DNA of 64,000 nt from Stappia sp. (GTDB lineage Bacteria; Pseudomonadota; Alphaproteobacteria; Rhizobiales; Stappiaceae). The translations under genes and the position numbers were made by a program. The notes beneath the pieces were generated by a model, which saw nothing but the letters and a program-made list of their open reading frames with translations, did not search any database and was not told where the DNA came from. Where the stretch lies: positions 1 through 64,000 of the forward strand of contig PBLF01000035.1 in NCBI GenBank assembly GCA_002722295.1, in the 5' to 3' direction. Below, one piece after another: positions 9,661 through 18,888 of the stretch (its first letter is position 1; the number at the start of each line of letters is the position of its first letter).

Positions 9661-10374
9661 TCAGGCGTCGCCCAGAAGCCCCTCGCGCCGCAGCACTGCC
9701 TCGGCCGCTGTCTGCTCGGCTACGCGCTTGGATCCGCCAGCGCCGGTTCCCGGCTCCTCGCCGTCGATCTCGACGCTCACCACGAAGCGCGGCGCGTGAT
9801 CGGGGCCGCTGCGTTCGACGATCTCATAGTGCGGGGCTGCTTTGCCGCGGCCCTGCGCCCATTCCTGAAGCATTGTCTTGGGGTCGCGCAAGGGACCCGT
9901 GTAGCTGCGCATTCGCGGCTCCCAGTGCCGCCTGACGAGAGTTTGCGCCGCTTCGATCCCGCCGTCCAGATAGACGGCCGCGATTACCGCCTCGCAGACA
10001 TCGGCAAGGATCGCCGTCTTTCGCTTTCCGCCGGTCTGAGCTTCGCTGTCGCCAAGGACAAGCGCATCCCCGAGCGCCAGCTCGCGCGCGACCTCGGCGC
10101 AGGTCTCGCGACGCACGAGCTGGTTCAGCCGGCGGGCGAGTTCGCCTTCCTCCGCCTTGGGGAAGGCGTGATGCAGCATGGTGGCAACCACGAGGCCGAG
10201 CACCCTGTCGCCGAGAAACTCAAGCCTCTGGTAGCTCGCGTCCGATGCGCCGGAGCGGGCCGTCGCGCTGCCGTGGGTGAGGGCGCGCGTCAGCAGGCTC
10301 GTATCATGGAAGCGATAGTCGAGCCGTTCCTGGAGCGCCGCCTCGCCGGCGACCTGCCGTTTGCGCGCGGTCAT
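9661..10374 (-). CDS. rnc: Ribonuclease III
   Basis: A 237-residue double-strand-specific RNase that processes rRNA precursors and structured mRNAs. The N-terminal catalytic domain carries the signature RLEFLGDRVL (residues 50-59) and the second acidic cluster near ADVCEAVIAAVYLDGG; a C-terminal dsRNA-binding domain ends with GGSKRVAEQTAAEAVL. The ATG at 10374 is chosen because the family normally begins a few residues before this point, although the frame stays open to 10461 inside lepB. It lies between lepB and era, as in most proteobacteria. Confidence 0.94.
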   Translation of the reverse strand: MTARKRQVAGEAALQERLDYRFHDTSLLTRALTHGSATARSGASDASYQRLEFLGDRVLGLVVATMLHHAFPKAEEGELARRLNQLVRRETCAEVARELALGDALVLGDSEAQTGGKRKTAILADVCEAVIAAVYLDGGIEAAQTLVRRHWEPRMRSYTGPLRDPKTMLQEWAQGRGKAAPHYEIVERSGPDHAPRFVVSVEIDGEEPGTGAGGSKRVAEQTAAEAVLRREGLLGDA

Positions 10375-10400
10375 GGCGTCATCCCCGTCTGCGTGAGCCT

Positions 10401-11201
10401 TCAGAGAATGCGGAACAGTCGATTCCAGCGCACGGTCCAGGGCCACTCCCAGACCATCCACGCCGAAGCCTGCTCGTCGACAGAGAAGAACAGCATCTCC
10501 GCGCGACCGACGAAATTCTCGAAAGGCACATACCCGACCGCCGAAAGCACGCGGCTGTCGGTCGAGTTGTCACGATTGTCGCCCATCATGAAATAGTGGC
10601 CGGGGGGAACCTTGTAGACGCCGGTGTTGTCCCAGGTGCCGCGCGGCGTGAGGTCCAGTGTTTCGTAGCTGACGCCGTTGGGAAGCGTCTCGCTGTAGCG
10701 TGGGACGCGACGCACGGCGCCGAAGGAATCGGTGGTGATGAAATCGTCGATGCGCGTGCGCTCCACGGCCGTTCCGTTGATGTGCAGGACGCCGTCGATC
10801 ATCTGGATCTCGTCGCCCGGCAGGCCGATCACCCGCTTGATGTAGTCGGTGGAGTTATCCGCCGGCAGCTTGAACACCGCGATGTCGCCACGCTCCGGCT
10901 CGCTGGCCCAGATCCGGCCTTCGAAGGGAACGATGCCGTAAGGAAACGAATAGCGTGAATAGCCGTAGCTGTACTTGGAAACGAACAGGTAGTCGCCGAT
11001 CAGCAACGTGTCCATCATCGACCCGGACGGGATGTTGAACGGCTGGAAGAGGAAGGTGCGCACAATCAGCGCCAGCAGCAACGCCTGAACGAGAACCTTG
11101 ACGGTTTCGTAGACACCGCCTTCCTTGGCTTTCGACTTTTCGGACACGCTTTTCTGTTCCTTCGCGATGTCCCGACCGGTGCCGGGAGCGTTTTCCGCCA
11201 T
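10401..11201 (-). CDS. lepB: Signal peptidase I
   Basis: A 266-residue membrane-bound type I signal peptidase. One N-terminal transmembrane helix (VKVLVQALLLALIVRTFLF) is followed by the catalytic Ser61 in IPSGSMMDTLLIGD and the general base Lys122 in YIKRVIGLPGDEI. The box GHYFMMGDNRDNSTDSR is also present. It cleaves Sec and Tat signal peptides at the periplasmic face. The ATG at 11201 is chosen; the upstream open frame to 11285 is Arg-rich and unlike the family. It starts the lepB-rnc-era-recO run. Confidence 0.94.
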   Translation of the reverse strand: MAENAPGTGRDIAKEQKSVSEKSKAKEGGVYETVKVLVQALLLALIVRTFLFQPFNIPSGSMMDTLLIGDYLFVSKYSYGYSRYSFPYGIVPFEGRIWASEPERGDIAVFKLPADNSTDYIKRVIGLPGDEIQMIDGVLHINGTAVERTRIDDFITTDSFGAVRRVPRYSETLPNGVSYETLDLTPRGTWDNTGVYKVPPGHYFMMGDNRDNSTDSRVLSAVGYVPFENFVGRAEMLFFSVDEQASAWMVWEWPWTVRWNRLFRIL

Positions 11202-11374
11202 CTGTTCCGTCCGGGCGGGCACGCCCCAAGATCTCATGGTCAGGCGGAACGATCCGAAACACCTGAGGACGGAAGACCGGGACATCCGCGCCGGGGAGGG
11301 CAGCCGGAGTCACGTCTTGGCTTGTAGCCGCAAGGCCCCGCCGACGCAATGGCGCAGGGGCCACGGGCGCGGGA

Positions 11375-11812
11375 TCAGTCGTCCGAGGGATCCGCGAAAA
11401 CCGGTTCGGGCCAGTCGGATGGCCACGCGCTGATGACGACGAACGCCTGGGCGAGGGGATCGTCGTCCGTGATCGTCAGATCGATGCGTGGAATGAAGCC
11501 GATCGGAACGAGCGCGGACAGGCGACGTTCGGCGGAGCCCGTGAGATGCAGGGTCGGCTTGCCGGAGGGCAGGTTTACGACCCCCATCTCACGCCAGTTC
11601 ACACCCATGCGGATGCCCGTTCCAAGCGCCTTGGAGCAGGCCTCTTTCGCCGCGAAACGTTTGGCGTAGGAGGCCGCGCGCAGCCGACGGCGGTCCGAAC
11701 GTGCTCGTTCTTCCGCGGTGAAGACGCGATTGACGAACCGTTCGCCGAACCGCTCAAGCGTCTTTTCGATGCGGCGGATGTCGATGAGGTCGGATCCGAT
11801 ACCGATGATCAT
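11375..11812 (-). CDS. acpS: Holo-[acyl-carrier-protein] synthase
   Basis: A 145-residue AcpS-type phosphopantetheinyl transferase that converts apo-ACP to holo-ACP for fatty-acid synthesis. The metal and CoA-binding residues are in [17 protein letters not shown] (Asp8) and [16 protein letters not shown] (Glu57). It is slightly longer than average, with a short acidic tail. It starts 3 bases after the pdxJ stop codon, so the two genes are probably translated from one message. Confidence 0.95.
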   Translation of the reverse strand: MIIGIGSDLIDIRRIEKTLERFGERFVNRVFTAEERARSDRRRLRAASYAKRFAAKEACSKALGTGIRMGVNWREMGVVNLPSGKPTLHLTGSAERRLSALVPIGFIPRIDLTITDDDPLAQAFVVISAWPSDWPEPVFADPSDD

Positions 11813-11815
11813 GAG

Positions 11816-12571
11816 TCAACGTGCCCCGGCGCGTGCCTCGTCCATCAACCGGCGCATCTCCCGGATTGCCCCTTCAAGGCCGATGAAGATTGCCTCTCCG
11901 ACGAGGAAGTGGCCGATGTTCAGCTCCACGATCTCGGGAATTTCCGCGATCCGGGTAACTGTGTCGAAGGCGATTCCGTGACCTGCATGGATCTCAAGCC
12001 CCATGGCTGATCCAAGGCGGGCGGCATCGCGCAACCGGTTGAGCTCGTGCGCCGCCTGCCTGGTCTCGCTATCGTTGACCAGGTCGCAATAACGTCCCGT
12101 GTGGAGCTCGACGACCGGTGCGCCGAGCCGCATGGCGGCCTCAAGCTGTGCCTCGTCGGGTTCGATGAAAAGAGAGACGCGCGCGCCGGCATCGCGAAGG
12201 CGCGCGACGATCGGCTGCAGGTGGTTGTACTGCCCCCGGGCGTCGAGACCGCCTTCGGTGGTACGCTCCTCGCGCTTCTCCGGAACGATGCAGGCAGCAT
12301 GAGGCCGTGTCCTGACCGCGATCTCCACCATTTCGGGGGTCGCGGCCATCTCGAAGTTGAGCGGCAGGGGGATTTCGCTCGAAAGGCGTTCGATGTCGGT
12401 GTCCAGGATATGACGCCGGTCCTCGCGCAGGTGAGCGGTGATCCCGTCGGCGCCGGCCTTTTCGGAGAGCTTCGCGGCCCGCACCGGATCGGGCAGCAGC
12501 CCGCCGCGCGCGTTGCGGACCGTGGCCACGTGGTCGATGTTGATGCCAAGCCGAAGGGCAGAGGTGGTCAT
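11816..12571 (-). CDS. pdxJ: Pyridoxine 5'-phosphate synthase
   Basis: A 251-residue PdxJ, a TIM-barrel enzyme that condenses 1-deoxyxylulose 5-phosphate with 3-amino-2-oxopropyl phosphate in the DXP-dependent vitamin B6 route. [17 protein letters not shown] at the N terminus, [17 protein letters not shown] and the C-terminal [17 protein letters not shown] are diagnostic. The pdxJ-acpS-lepB-rnc-era order is widespread in proteobacteria. Confidence 0.96.
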   Translation of the reverse strand: MTTSALRLGINIDHVATVRNARGGLLPDPVRAAKLSEKAGADGITAHLREDRRHILDTDIERLSSEIPLPLNFEMAATPEMVEIAVRTRPHAACIVPEKREERTTEGGLDARGQYNHLQPIVARLRDAGARVSLFIEPDEAQLEAAMRLGAPVVELHTGRYCDLVNDSETRQAAHELNRLRDAARLGSAMGLEIHAGHGIAFDTVTRIAEIPEIVELNIGHFLVGEAIFIGLEGAIREMRRLMDEARAGAR

Positions 12572-12649
12572 GCTGTGTCGTTCCCGGACAGTCCGTCAGG
12601 CGTCCACGCAGGGCCGCCCGCTTCGGTCGAGACTATGGAGCGGTGAACC

Positions 12650-13231
12650 CTAGCTGTCGAGACCGGAGGTCTGCTCCTCGCGCCGGCGCAGGGCGATGCG
12701 GTGGCGCCGGGCGCGTTGGTAGCCACGCACGCTGTACAGCACGAGAAAATAGAAGAAGAGACCGGCGGCAAGACCAAGCGGCACCGAACCGATCAGCATA
12801 GGCTTGATCAGCGGCAGCAGCACATCGAGTGACTTCTCCAGCAGGCTGCCGTCGAGATGCCGGTTCATTTCTCCGGTGGAGAGCGTCTTTGCCTCACCAT
12901 AGGCGATCAGCGTGCCGACCTTGTAGGTGCTGGCCCAGATCAGCGGAAAGGTGAGGGGGTTGCCAACCGCGGTACCGAGAGCGGCGGCAAGCATGTTGCC
13001 GCCGATGATGAAGGCAATGACGAAGCTCAGGATGAAGTGCAGGCCGATGAAGGGCGTGAAGGATGCAAATGCCCCGGCTGCGAAGCCAAGCGCGATGGCA
13101 TGCGGACTGGCGGTCAGGCGCAGCACGCGCTTGGAGAAATAGCGGGCGGAGCGGGCAAAGCTGTGCCGCGGCCAGACGGCGACGCGCAGGCGTTCCAGGT
13201 GACTGGGTTTGGTGCGGCGTTTGAAAAGCAT
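12650..13231 (-). CDS. DUF2062 family inner-membrane protein
   Basis: A protein of about 193 residues with a basic N terminus (MLFKRRTKPSHLERLRV) and hydrophobic segments around FAAGAFASFTPFIGLHFILS, AFIIGGNMLAAALGTAVGNP and the C-terminal LGLAAGLFFYFLVLYSV. The P-F-G/H pattern followed by GNPLTFPLIW is typical of DUF2062. The function is unknown. The ATG at 13231 is preferred because the upstream open frame to 13408 has no family-like sequence. It lies between rsh and pdxJ on the same strand and ends in TAG. Confidence 0.85.
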   Translation of the reverse strand: MLFKRRTKPSHLERLRVAVWPRHSFARSARYFSKRVLRLTASPHAIALGFAAGAFASFTPFIGLHFILSFVIAFIIGGNMLAAALGTAVGNPLTFPLIWASTYKVGTLIAYGEAKTLSTGEMNRHLDGSLLEKSLDVLLPLIKPMLIGSVPLGLAAGLFFYFLVLYSVRGYQRARRHRIALRRREEQTSGLDS

Positions 13232-13468
13232 TGTGCCCGTGGTCTTGAGTGGAAGGCCGTGCCGGAAGGCGGCCCGGTTTCCGGAACAGTGTGGCTTGCC
13301 TAGGACGTGGCCCGACAAACGAGGCGGACACATCCCGAAGGGATGCGGAAACGATTCTGGCCTGCGGTGTCGAAGCCCTTGAAGGGGGGCGAACGACGCC
13401 CGTGGCACGGCTCCCAGCCTCTCCTTGCCGTTTTCACGCCGAACAGACCTCGCTTGTGGATCCGGGTT

Positions 13469-15679
13469 CTAGCCGATCACCCGCGTCACCCCCGAGACAT
13501 TCGGCTTGGCCCGAAGCTGGTTCATGATGTGGGTGAGGTGTTTCAGATCCCATACCTCGAGATCAATGAGGATTTCGTGAAAATCCGCCGCGTGGCGCAC
13601 CATCTTGAGATTGTCGATGTTGGCGTCCAGATCCGCGATGGCTCCCGCGATGGTGGCGAGCGAACCGGGCTCATTGAGGGCGGAGACGCTGATTTTCGCG
13701 GGAAAACGCACAAGGCGGTCGGCGGCCATGTCCCAGCGGACGTCCAGCCAGCGGTCGGTTTCATCCTCGAATGCCTGAAGGGCCGTCGACTGGATCGGAT
13801 AGATCGTTACACCGACGTCGGGGGTCAGGATGCCGACGATCCGGTCGCCTGGAACCGCTCCGCCCTCGGGCGCGAACGATACGGGCAGGTCGCCCGACAA
13901 ACCGCGAATCGGCAGCGCCGGGCGGCCGCCAGTATCGTCTCCGTCGGGAACACGGAACTTCATGCCGGATCCCGCTTCCAGGTCGAACCATCCGGGCTCG
14001 GACCCCACCGGCGGCGAGACGGCACGATCGTCGCGGTAGTCGGGATAGATCGCGGCAACGACCTCATGGGCGCGCATCCCGCCACGACCGACCGCGGCCA
14101 GAAGATCGCTCTGGTGGGCGAAGCCGAGCGGCTGCAGGGCGGCTCCGAGGGCCTCGTCGGTCAGCGTATGTCCGGCGCGCAGGAAGGCGCGCTCGAGGAT
14201 GTGGCGGCCCAGGGCGCCATACTGCTGACGCGCGGACTCCTTGGTCGCGCGGCGAATCGCGGCGCGGGCCTTGCCGGTGATGGCAATCGTTTCCCAGGCG
14301 GGCGGCGGCGTCTGCGCCTGGCTGCGCACGATATCCACCTCGTCACCGTTTCTCAGTTGGGTGACGAGCGGCATGATCTGGCCGTTGATCTTCGCTCCGA
14401 CGCAGGTGTTGCCGATATCGGTGTGGACCGCGTAGGCGAAGTCGATGGGGGTTGCGCCGCGCGGAAGCGCGATCAGGCGCCCCTTGGGCGTGAAGCAGAA
14501 GACCTGGTCGTGGAAGAGCTCCAGCTTGGTGTTCTCGAGGAATTCTTCCGGCGTGTCGCCTTGCGACAGCAGCTCGATGGTGCGCCGCAGCCATTCGTAG
14601 GCGCGGCTGTCATCGTTGTGCTTCGCGATGTTGCGTCCGCCGAACTCTCCATCCTTGTAGAGCGCATGGGCGGCAATGCCGTATTCCGCCACGCGGTCCA
14701 TCGCGGTGGTGCGAACCTGCAGCTCGACGCGTTGCCGGCTGGGGCCGACGACCGTTGTATGAATCGAGCGGTAGTCGTTCTGCTTGGGGGTCGAGATGTA
14801 GTCCTTGAAGCGGCCGGGCACCGAGGGCCAGGTGGTATGAACGACGCCCAGAACCCGATAGCAGGCTTCAACGGTACCGACGATGATGCGGAAGCCGTAG
14901 ATATCGGAGAGCTGCTCAAAGGCGACCGACTTCTGCTGCATCTTTCGGAAGATTGAGTAAGGCCGCTTCTCGCGCCCCTTCACCAGGGCCGCGATGCCGC
15001 GCTCCTCGAGGCGGTCGACGAGATCGTGTTCAATGTCGCCGATCAGGCTCTTGTTCTTTTCCTCGAGCGCCGAGAGCCGGTCCACGATGGTGGAGTAGGC
15101 TTCCGGATAGAGCGTGCGGAAGGAAATGTCCTCCAGCTCCTCGCGTAGATCGTGCATGCCCATGCGCCCGGCCAGCGGGGCATAGATCTCCATCGTCTCC
15201 TCGGCGATGCGACCCCGCTTGTGGTCGGGCATGTGATGAAGCGTGCGCATGTTGTGCAGGCGGTCGGCGAGCTTCACCAGAAGCACCCGGACATCGTCCG
15301 CGATGGCAAGCAACAGTTTTCTGAAGTTCTCGGCCTGCTTGGCGCGCTTGGAAACCAGGTCGAGCCGCTTGATCTTGGTCAGTCCGTCGACGAGCTTGCC
15401 GATCTCGGGACCGAACATCCGGTCGATCTCGTCGCGTGTCGCGCTGGTATCCTCGATGGTGTCGTGGAGAAGTGCGACGGCGATCGTCGCGTCATCGAGC
15501 CGCAGATCGGTCAGGATCGCGGCGACCTCGAGAGGATGTGAGAAAAAGGGGTCTCCCGACGCGCGCGTCTGCGTGCCGTGCTTCTGCATGGCGTAGACAT
15601 AGGCCTTGTTGAGCAGGGCCTCGTCGCAGTTGGGATTGTATCTCTGGACCCGTTCAACGAGTTCGTATTGCCGCATCAT
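13469..15679 (-). CDS. rsh: Bifunctional (p)ppGpp synthetase/hydrolase (Rsh, RelA/SpoT family)
   Basis: A 736-residue long RelA/SpoT homologue that makes and degrades the stringent-response alarmone. The hydrolase HD domain keeps its metal residues (His48; His72-Asp73 in LLHDTIEDT, with Glu76/Asp77). The synthetase domain has KGREKRPYSIFRKMQQK and IYGFRIIV. TGS (PRGATPIDFAYAVHTDIG) and C-terminal ACT (DLDANIDNLKMVRHA) domains follow. Both active sites look intact, so it should be bifunctional, as the single Rsh of other Rhizobiales is. It is downstream of rpoZ, matching the spoT-rpoZ pairing seen elsewhere. The gene ends in TAG. Confidence 0.95.
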   Translation of the reverse strand: MMRQYELVERVQRYNPNCDEALLNKAYVYAMQKHGTQTRASGDPFFSHPLEVAAILTDLRLDDATIAVALLHDTIEDTSATRDEIDRMFGPEIGKLVDGLTKIKRLDLVSKRAKQAENFRKLLLAIADDVRVLLVKLADRLHNMRTLHHMPDHKRGRIAEETMEIYAPLAGRMGMHDLREELEDISFRTLYPEAYSTIVDRLSALEEKNKSLIGDIEHDLVDRLEERGIAALVKGREKRPYSIFRKMQQKSVAFEQLSDIYGFRIIVGTVEACYRVLGVVHTTWPSVPGRFKDYISTPKQNDYRSIHTTVVGPSRQRVELQVRTTAMDRVAEYGIAAHALYKDGEFGGRNIAKHNDDSRAYEWLRRTIELLSQGDTPEEFLENTKLELFHDQVFCFTPKGRLIALPRGATPIDFAYAVHTDIGNTCVGAKINGQIMPLVTQLRNGDEVDIVRSQAQTPPPAWETIAITGKARAAIRRATKESARQQYGALGRHILERAFLRAGHTLTDEALGAALQPLGFAHQSDLLAAVGRGGMRAHEVVAAIYPDYRDDRAVSPPVGSEPGWFDLEAGSGMKFRVPDGDDTGGRPALPIRGLSGDLPVSFAPEGGAVPGDRIVGILTPDVGVTIYPIQSTALQAFEDETDRWLDVRWDMAADRLVRFPAKISVSALNEPGSLATIAGAIADLDANIDNLKMVRHAADFHEILIDLEVWDLKHLTHIMNQLRAKPNVSGVTRVIG

Positions 15680-15817
15680 TGCGGTGCCGCCTTAATCCTC
15701 ACGGTCGAAGCAAATGCCCTCCGACACGTTCGGCGGCGAAGCCGGCCGGCTGGCGATCCCGTGAAGTCGGGTTGCCGGGCCGGCCGGGCGCGCTGTTCGG
15801 ATGCCGGATCGGGACGC

Positions 15818-16219
15818 TCAGATGTCGTCCTTGCGTTCCGGCGGGACAAGTCCCTCGAGCCCGCGCAGGAGGTCTTCCTCCGACATGCGGTCGAACTCGA
15901 CGGCGGAATCGTCGACCGTGTTCACCTCGGTGCCGCCGCGTGAAGACGCATTCGGCACCATGGGTACGGCCTCGGCCTCGGGCTCGTCCACTTCCACATA
16001 CTTCTGCAGCGAGTGGATGAGGTCTTCCTTCAGGTCCTCGGGGCTGACGGTCTCCTCGGCGACTTCGCGCAGCGCGACCACCGGGTTCTTGTCATTGTCG
16101 CGGTCCACGGTCAGCGGAGACCCGTTGGAGATCATCCGCGCCCGATGGCTCGCAAGCAGCACCAGCTCGAAACGATTCTCGACCTTGTCGATGCAATCCT
16201 CGACGGTCACGCGTGCCAT
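15818..16219 (-). CDS. rpoZ: RNA polymerase omega subunit
   Basis: A 133-residue omega subunit. [20 protein letters not shown] and the conserved helix [13 protein letters not shown] are clear. Omega helps assemble the beta' subunit and forms part of a ppGpp-binding site on RNA polymerase. It is adjacent to rsh on the same strand, linking ppGpp synthesis and one of its targets. The acidic C-terminal tail ([20 protein letters not shown]) is usual for alphaproteobacteria. GGAGA precedes the ATG. Confidence 0.95.
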   Translation of the reverse strand: MARVTVEDCIDKVENRFELVLLASHRARMISNGSPLTVDRDNDKNPVVALREVAEETVSPEDLKEDLIHSLQKYVEVDEPEAEAVPMVPNASSRGGTEVNTVDDSAVEFDRMSEEDLLRGLEGLVPPERKDDI

Positions 16220-16801
16220 TGGCAGTCTCCATGTCCAAAATATCTCGGCAAGCCGCGATATGTACTGTGTCGCACCGCGGAAGGCAACCCTCGGGAAGCT
16301 TGCTGCGGCGCAAAACGGCTTGCTGCGCCCATGGCGTCACGTCACGGCAATCGGAGGTGCGCGAACAGGCGTCCTGCGGTCGGCGTGAAAGTTATTTTAG
16401 TGAAGTTATTAACGATGCGTTTAGTCTGTTTTTAGTTCTCATGCCGTTGATCTTAGGGGAAATTTTGGAATCTCGCGGTTTCGGCTAATTTGACATTTGA
16501 ACATCGCGGTCAAGTTGTGTTGCCGAGCCTGTCTCGAATGGTGTAGGGAGCAAGAAACCGTAGAACCAGAAGGTGATACGGAAGAAGAAGTCAGGCAGCC
16601 TCAAAGGTAATCGCCTGTCGGGTACGCGAAACCGGACCGAAATCCGGACGGGCAGGTTCCTCCGCATGTGCCGAGGCCGGCCACGGCATTCTGGCCCTGG
16701 CCTGGAAAATGTCCGGCAGAACAGACTTTTGTCATGTTTTGCTGGTGTCTCTTCTCCCAAGGCATAGGAAACCTGCATTAAGATGGAAGGCATTCTACGT
16801 T
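16220..16801. promoter_or_regulatory. 582-base divergent intergenic region between rpoZ and the NYN gene
   Basis: I see no supportable protein gene here. Bases 16384-16500 are unusually AT-rich for this genome and carry runs such as TTATTTTAG and TTTTTAG. A plus-strand TTGACA at 16490-16495 could be a -35 element, but no good -10 sits 17 bases downstream. A minus-strand open frame at 16485-16793 has no recognisable domain and unusual composition. The region probably holds the rpoZ-rsh promoter, the NYN promoter and perhaps a small RNA. Confidence 0.4.
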
Positions 16802-17395
16802 ATGTTTGATCCACGCGAGAAAGTGGCATTGTTCATCGACGGTGCGAACCTATATTCCACGGCTCGGTCGATTGGTTTCGATATCGATTACAAGATGCTT
16901 CTTCAGGAGTTCCAGAAGACTGGATACCTTCTGCGCGCATATTATTACACGGCGCTCATCGAGGATCAGGAATACTCCTCAATTCGCCCCCTGATCGACT
17001 GGCTCGATTACAACGGATACAAGGTCGTTACAAAGCCGGTGAAGGAATTCGTCGACTCCAGCGGCCGTCGCAAGATCAAGGGTAACATGGACATCGAGCT
17101 TGCCGTCGATGCCATGGAGATTGTCGAGTTCGTCGACCACATCGTGTTGTTCTCCGGTGACGGCGACTTCCGTTCGCTGGTCGAGGCGCTGCAGCGCAAG
17201 GGGCGCAAGGTCACGGTCGTTTCGACACTCCAGACCCAGCCGCCGATGATTGCCGATGACCTGCGTCGCCAGGCGGATCATTTCGTCGATCTCGCGACCC
17301 TGGCCAAGAAGGTCGGTCGCGATCCGTCCGAGCGCGCCGTTCGACCGGCGGCACCGACGCGCCGGCCCGATGCGGACGACGACGACGACTATTGA
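16802..17395 (+). CDS. NYN domain protein (LabA/DUF88-type predicted ribonuclease)
   Basis: A 197-residue protein with a PIN-like NYN fold. The acidic active-site residues are visible in ALFIDGANLY, GNMDIELAVDAMEIV and VLFSGDGDFRSLVEAL. NYN proteins of this type are predicted metal-dependent RNases; the substrate here is unknown. The C terminus is a low-complexity tail ending DADDDDDY. The ATG at 16802 is chosen because the family begins right there. The stop overlaps the region where the uracil-DNA glycosylase gene starts, so the two are probably coupled. Confidence 0.88.
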   Translation: MFDPREKVALFIDGANLYSTARSIGFDIDYKMLLQEFQKTGYLLRAYYYTALIEDQEYSSIRPLIDWLDYNGYKVVTKPVKEFVDSSGRRKIKGNMDIELAVDAMEIVEFVDHIVLFSGDGDFRSLVEALQRKGRKVTVVSTLQTQPPMIADDLRRQADHFVDLATLAKKVGRDPSERAVRPAAPTRRPDADDDDDY

Positions 17396-17397
17396 TC

Positions 17398-18078
17398 GTG
17401 CAGGGTCCTTCCTTTGCCGCCCGTGGCGGTGACACGCCGCGCGATCCCGATCGCAATTGCCCTGCCTGTCCGCGCCTCGTTGCCTTTCGCGAGGAGCACA
17501 GGCAGCGCTCGCCCGATTGGCACAATGCGCCGGTGGAGACCTTCTCCTCACCGGCGCCGCGCCTTCTCGTGGTTGGGCTGGCGCCAGGCCTGCGCGGTGC
17601 GAACCGTACGGGTCGCCCCTTCACGGGCGACTATGCGGGTGACCTTCTCTATGAGACCCTTATTGACTTCGGGTTTGCCTCGGGGCGGTACGAGGCACGG
17701 CCGGATGACGGGCTGACCCTTTGCGATGCCGCCGTGACCAATGCCGTGCGATGCGTGCCGCCGCAAAACAAGCCGACGGGGCCGGAAATCCGCACCTGCC
17801 TGCCATATCTCACGGCAACGATCGAGAGCCAGGAAAACCTGAGAGTGCTTGTCGCGCTCGGGCGCATCGCCCATGACGCGACACTTTCCGCGCTCGGTCT
17901 GCGACGTGCGGCCTATCCCTTCGGGCACGGGGCGCGGCATGAGGTCGGCAGCGGGCTTGTGCTCTTCGACAGCTATCACTGCTCGCGCTACAACACGAAC
18001 ACGCGCCGTCTGACGACCGAAATGTTCCGTGATGTATTTGCCGCCGTGCGGGCGGAGGTCGACGCGAGCCGCCCCTGA
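17398..18078 (+). CDS. Uracil-DNA glycosylase, family 5 (UdgB-like)
   Basis: This 226-residue protein has the family 4/5 uracil-DNA glycosylase fold. LAPGLRGANRTGRPFTGDYA is the active-site loop of UdgB (the A-P-G form without a catalytic Asp, as known for family 5), and SYHCSRYNTNTRRLT is the second signature. Cysteines at NCPACPRL and further in (CDAA, NAVRCVPP) are consistent with an Fe-S cluster. It excises uracil and other deaminated bases. The GTG at 17398 follows the NYN stop by two bases; a TTG at 17392 overlapping that stop is an alternative. It converges with bpt. Confidence 0.85.
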   Translation: MQGPSFAARGGDTPRDPDRNCPACPRLVAFREEHRQRSPDWHNAPVETFSSPAPRLLVVGLAPGLRGANRTGRPFTGDYAGDLLYETLIDFGFASGRYEARPDDGLTLCDAAVTNAVRCVPPQNKPTGPEIRTCLPYLTATIESQENLRVLVALGRIAHDATLSALGLRRAAYPFGHGARHEVGSGLVLFDSYHCSRYNTNTRRLTTEMFRDVFAAVRAEVDASRP

Positions 18079-18107
18079 GGCGGCGGCGGCACTCTGAAGC
18101 TTTCGCG

Positions 18108-18866
18108 TCAAGAGAGCATGTCGTCGGCGCTTGTCCAGCCGGAAGGGCCAAGGTGGTCCTGCGGCTGGAAGCGGGCCTTGTAGTCCATCTTCGGAGAGCC
18201 GGCGACCCAGTATCCCAGATAGACATAGGGCAGCCCCCTTGCGCGGGCGCGCTCCACGTGATCGAGGATCAGGTGAGTGCCGAGACTGCGGGTCTCCGCA
18301 TCGGGGTCAAAGAACGAATAGACCATCGACAGGCCGTCGCTCAGCACGTCGGTGAGGGCGATGGCCAGGAGCGGGCCTTCGCCGCGCCCGTTCAGAAATG
18401 TATCGGGCCCGCGCTTTCGATATTCCACCACCAGCGTGTCGACGTGCGTGTCCTCGATCATCATCGCGTAGTCGAGCACGGTCATGTCCGACATGCCGCC
18501 GTGGGCATGGCGGGCATCGAGATACCGGCGAAACAGGTCGTACTGTTGCGAGGAGGGGGCGGGCTACGTCTCGGTGCCGACCAGATCCCCGTTGCGCTTC
18601 CAGACACGGCGGAACGAGCGCGTCCAGTTGAAGTCATCCACCCGGATGCGGATCGACACACAGGCCTGGCATCTTTCGCAGGCCGGTCGGTACGCGATGT
18701 TCTGGCTGCGGCGAAACCCGCCCTGGGTCAGGACGTCGTTGAGCGTCCGTGCCCTGCTGCCGACAAGATGGGTGAAGACCTTGCGTTCCTGCTGGCCGGG
18801 CAGATAGGGGCAGGGCGAGGGCGCCGTCAGATAGAATTGCGGTGTGTCTGTCGGGTGGCGCGTCAC
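18108..18866 (-). pseudogene. bpt: Aspartate/glutamate leucyltransferase (Bpt) interrupted by an in-frame TAG
   Basis: Both halves of a full-length Bpt (about 252 codons) are present in one frame. The N-terminal part has [40 protein letters not shown] and the arginine-rich [15 protein letters not shown]. The C-terminal part has [37 protein letters not shown] and [10 protein letters not shown]. Codon 101, at 18564-18566, is TAG, directly after GTET; the following codons ([19 protein letters not shown]) continue the family without a frameshift. Bpt transfers Leu to N-terminal Asp or Glu in the N-end rule pathway. The damage is one codon, so it is a recent nonsense mutation, a sequencing error or a read-through site. 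Conventional decoding gives a 100-residue fragment. Confidence 0.88.
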
Positions 18867-18888
18867 CGGAAGAGCCTCCGCTCAGCGT

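Noticed and set aside
16485-16793. A 102-codon minus-strand open frame in the rpoZ-NYN gap
   Set aside because: No family resemblance, no ribosome-binding site seen and an atypical Arg/Phe-rich composition.
16220-16801. tmRNA (ssrA) or smpB in the gap
   Set aside because: Neither an SmpB-like frame nor the tRNA-like ends of ssrA were found.
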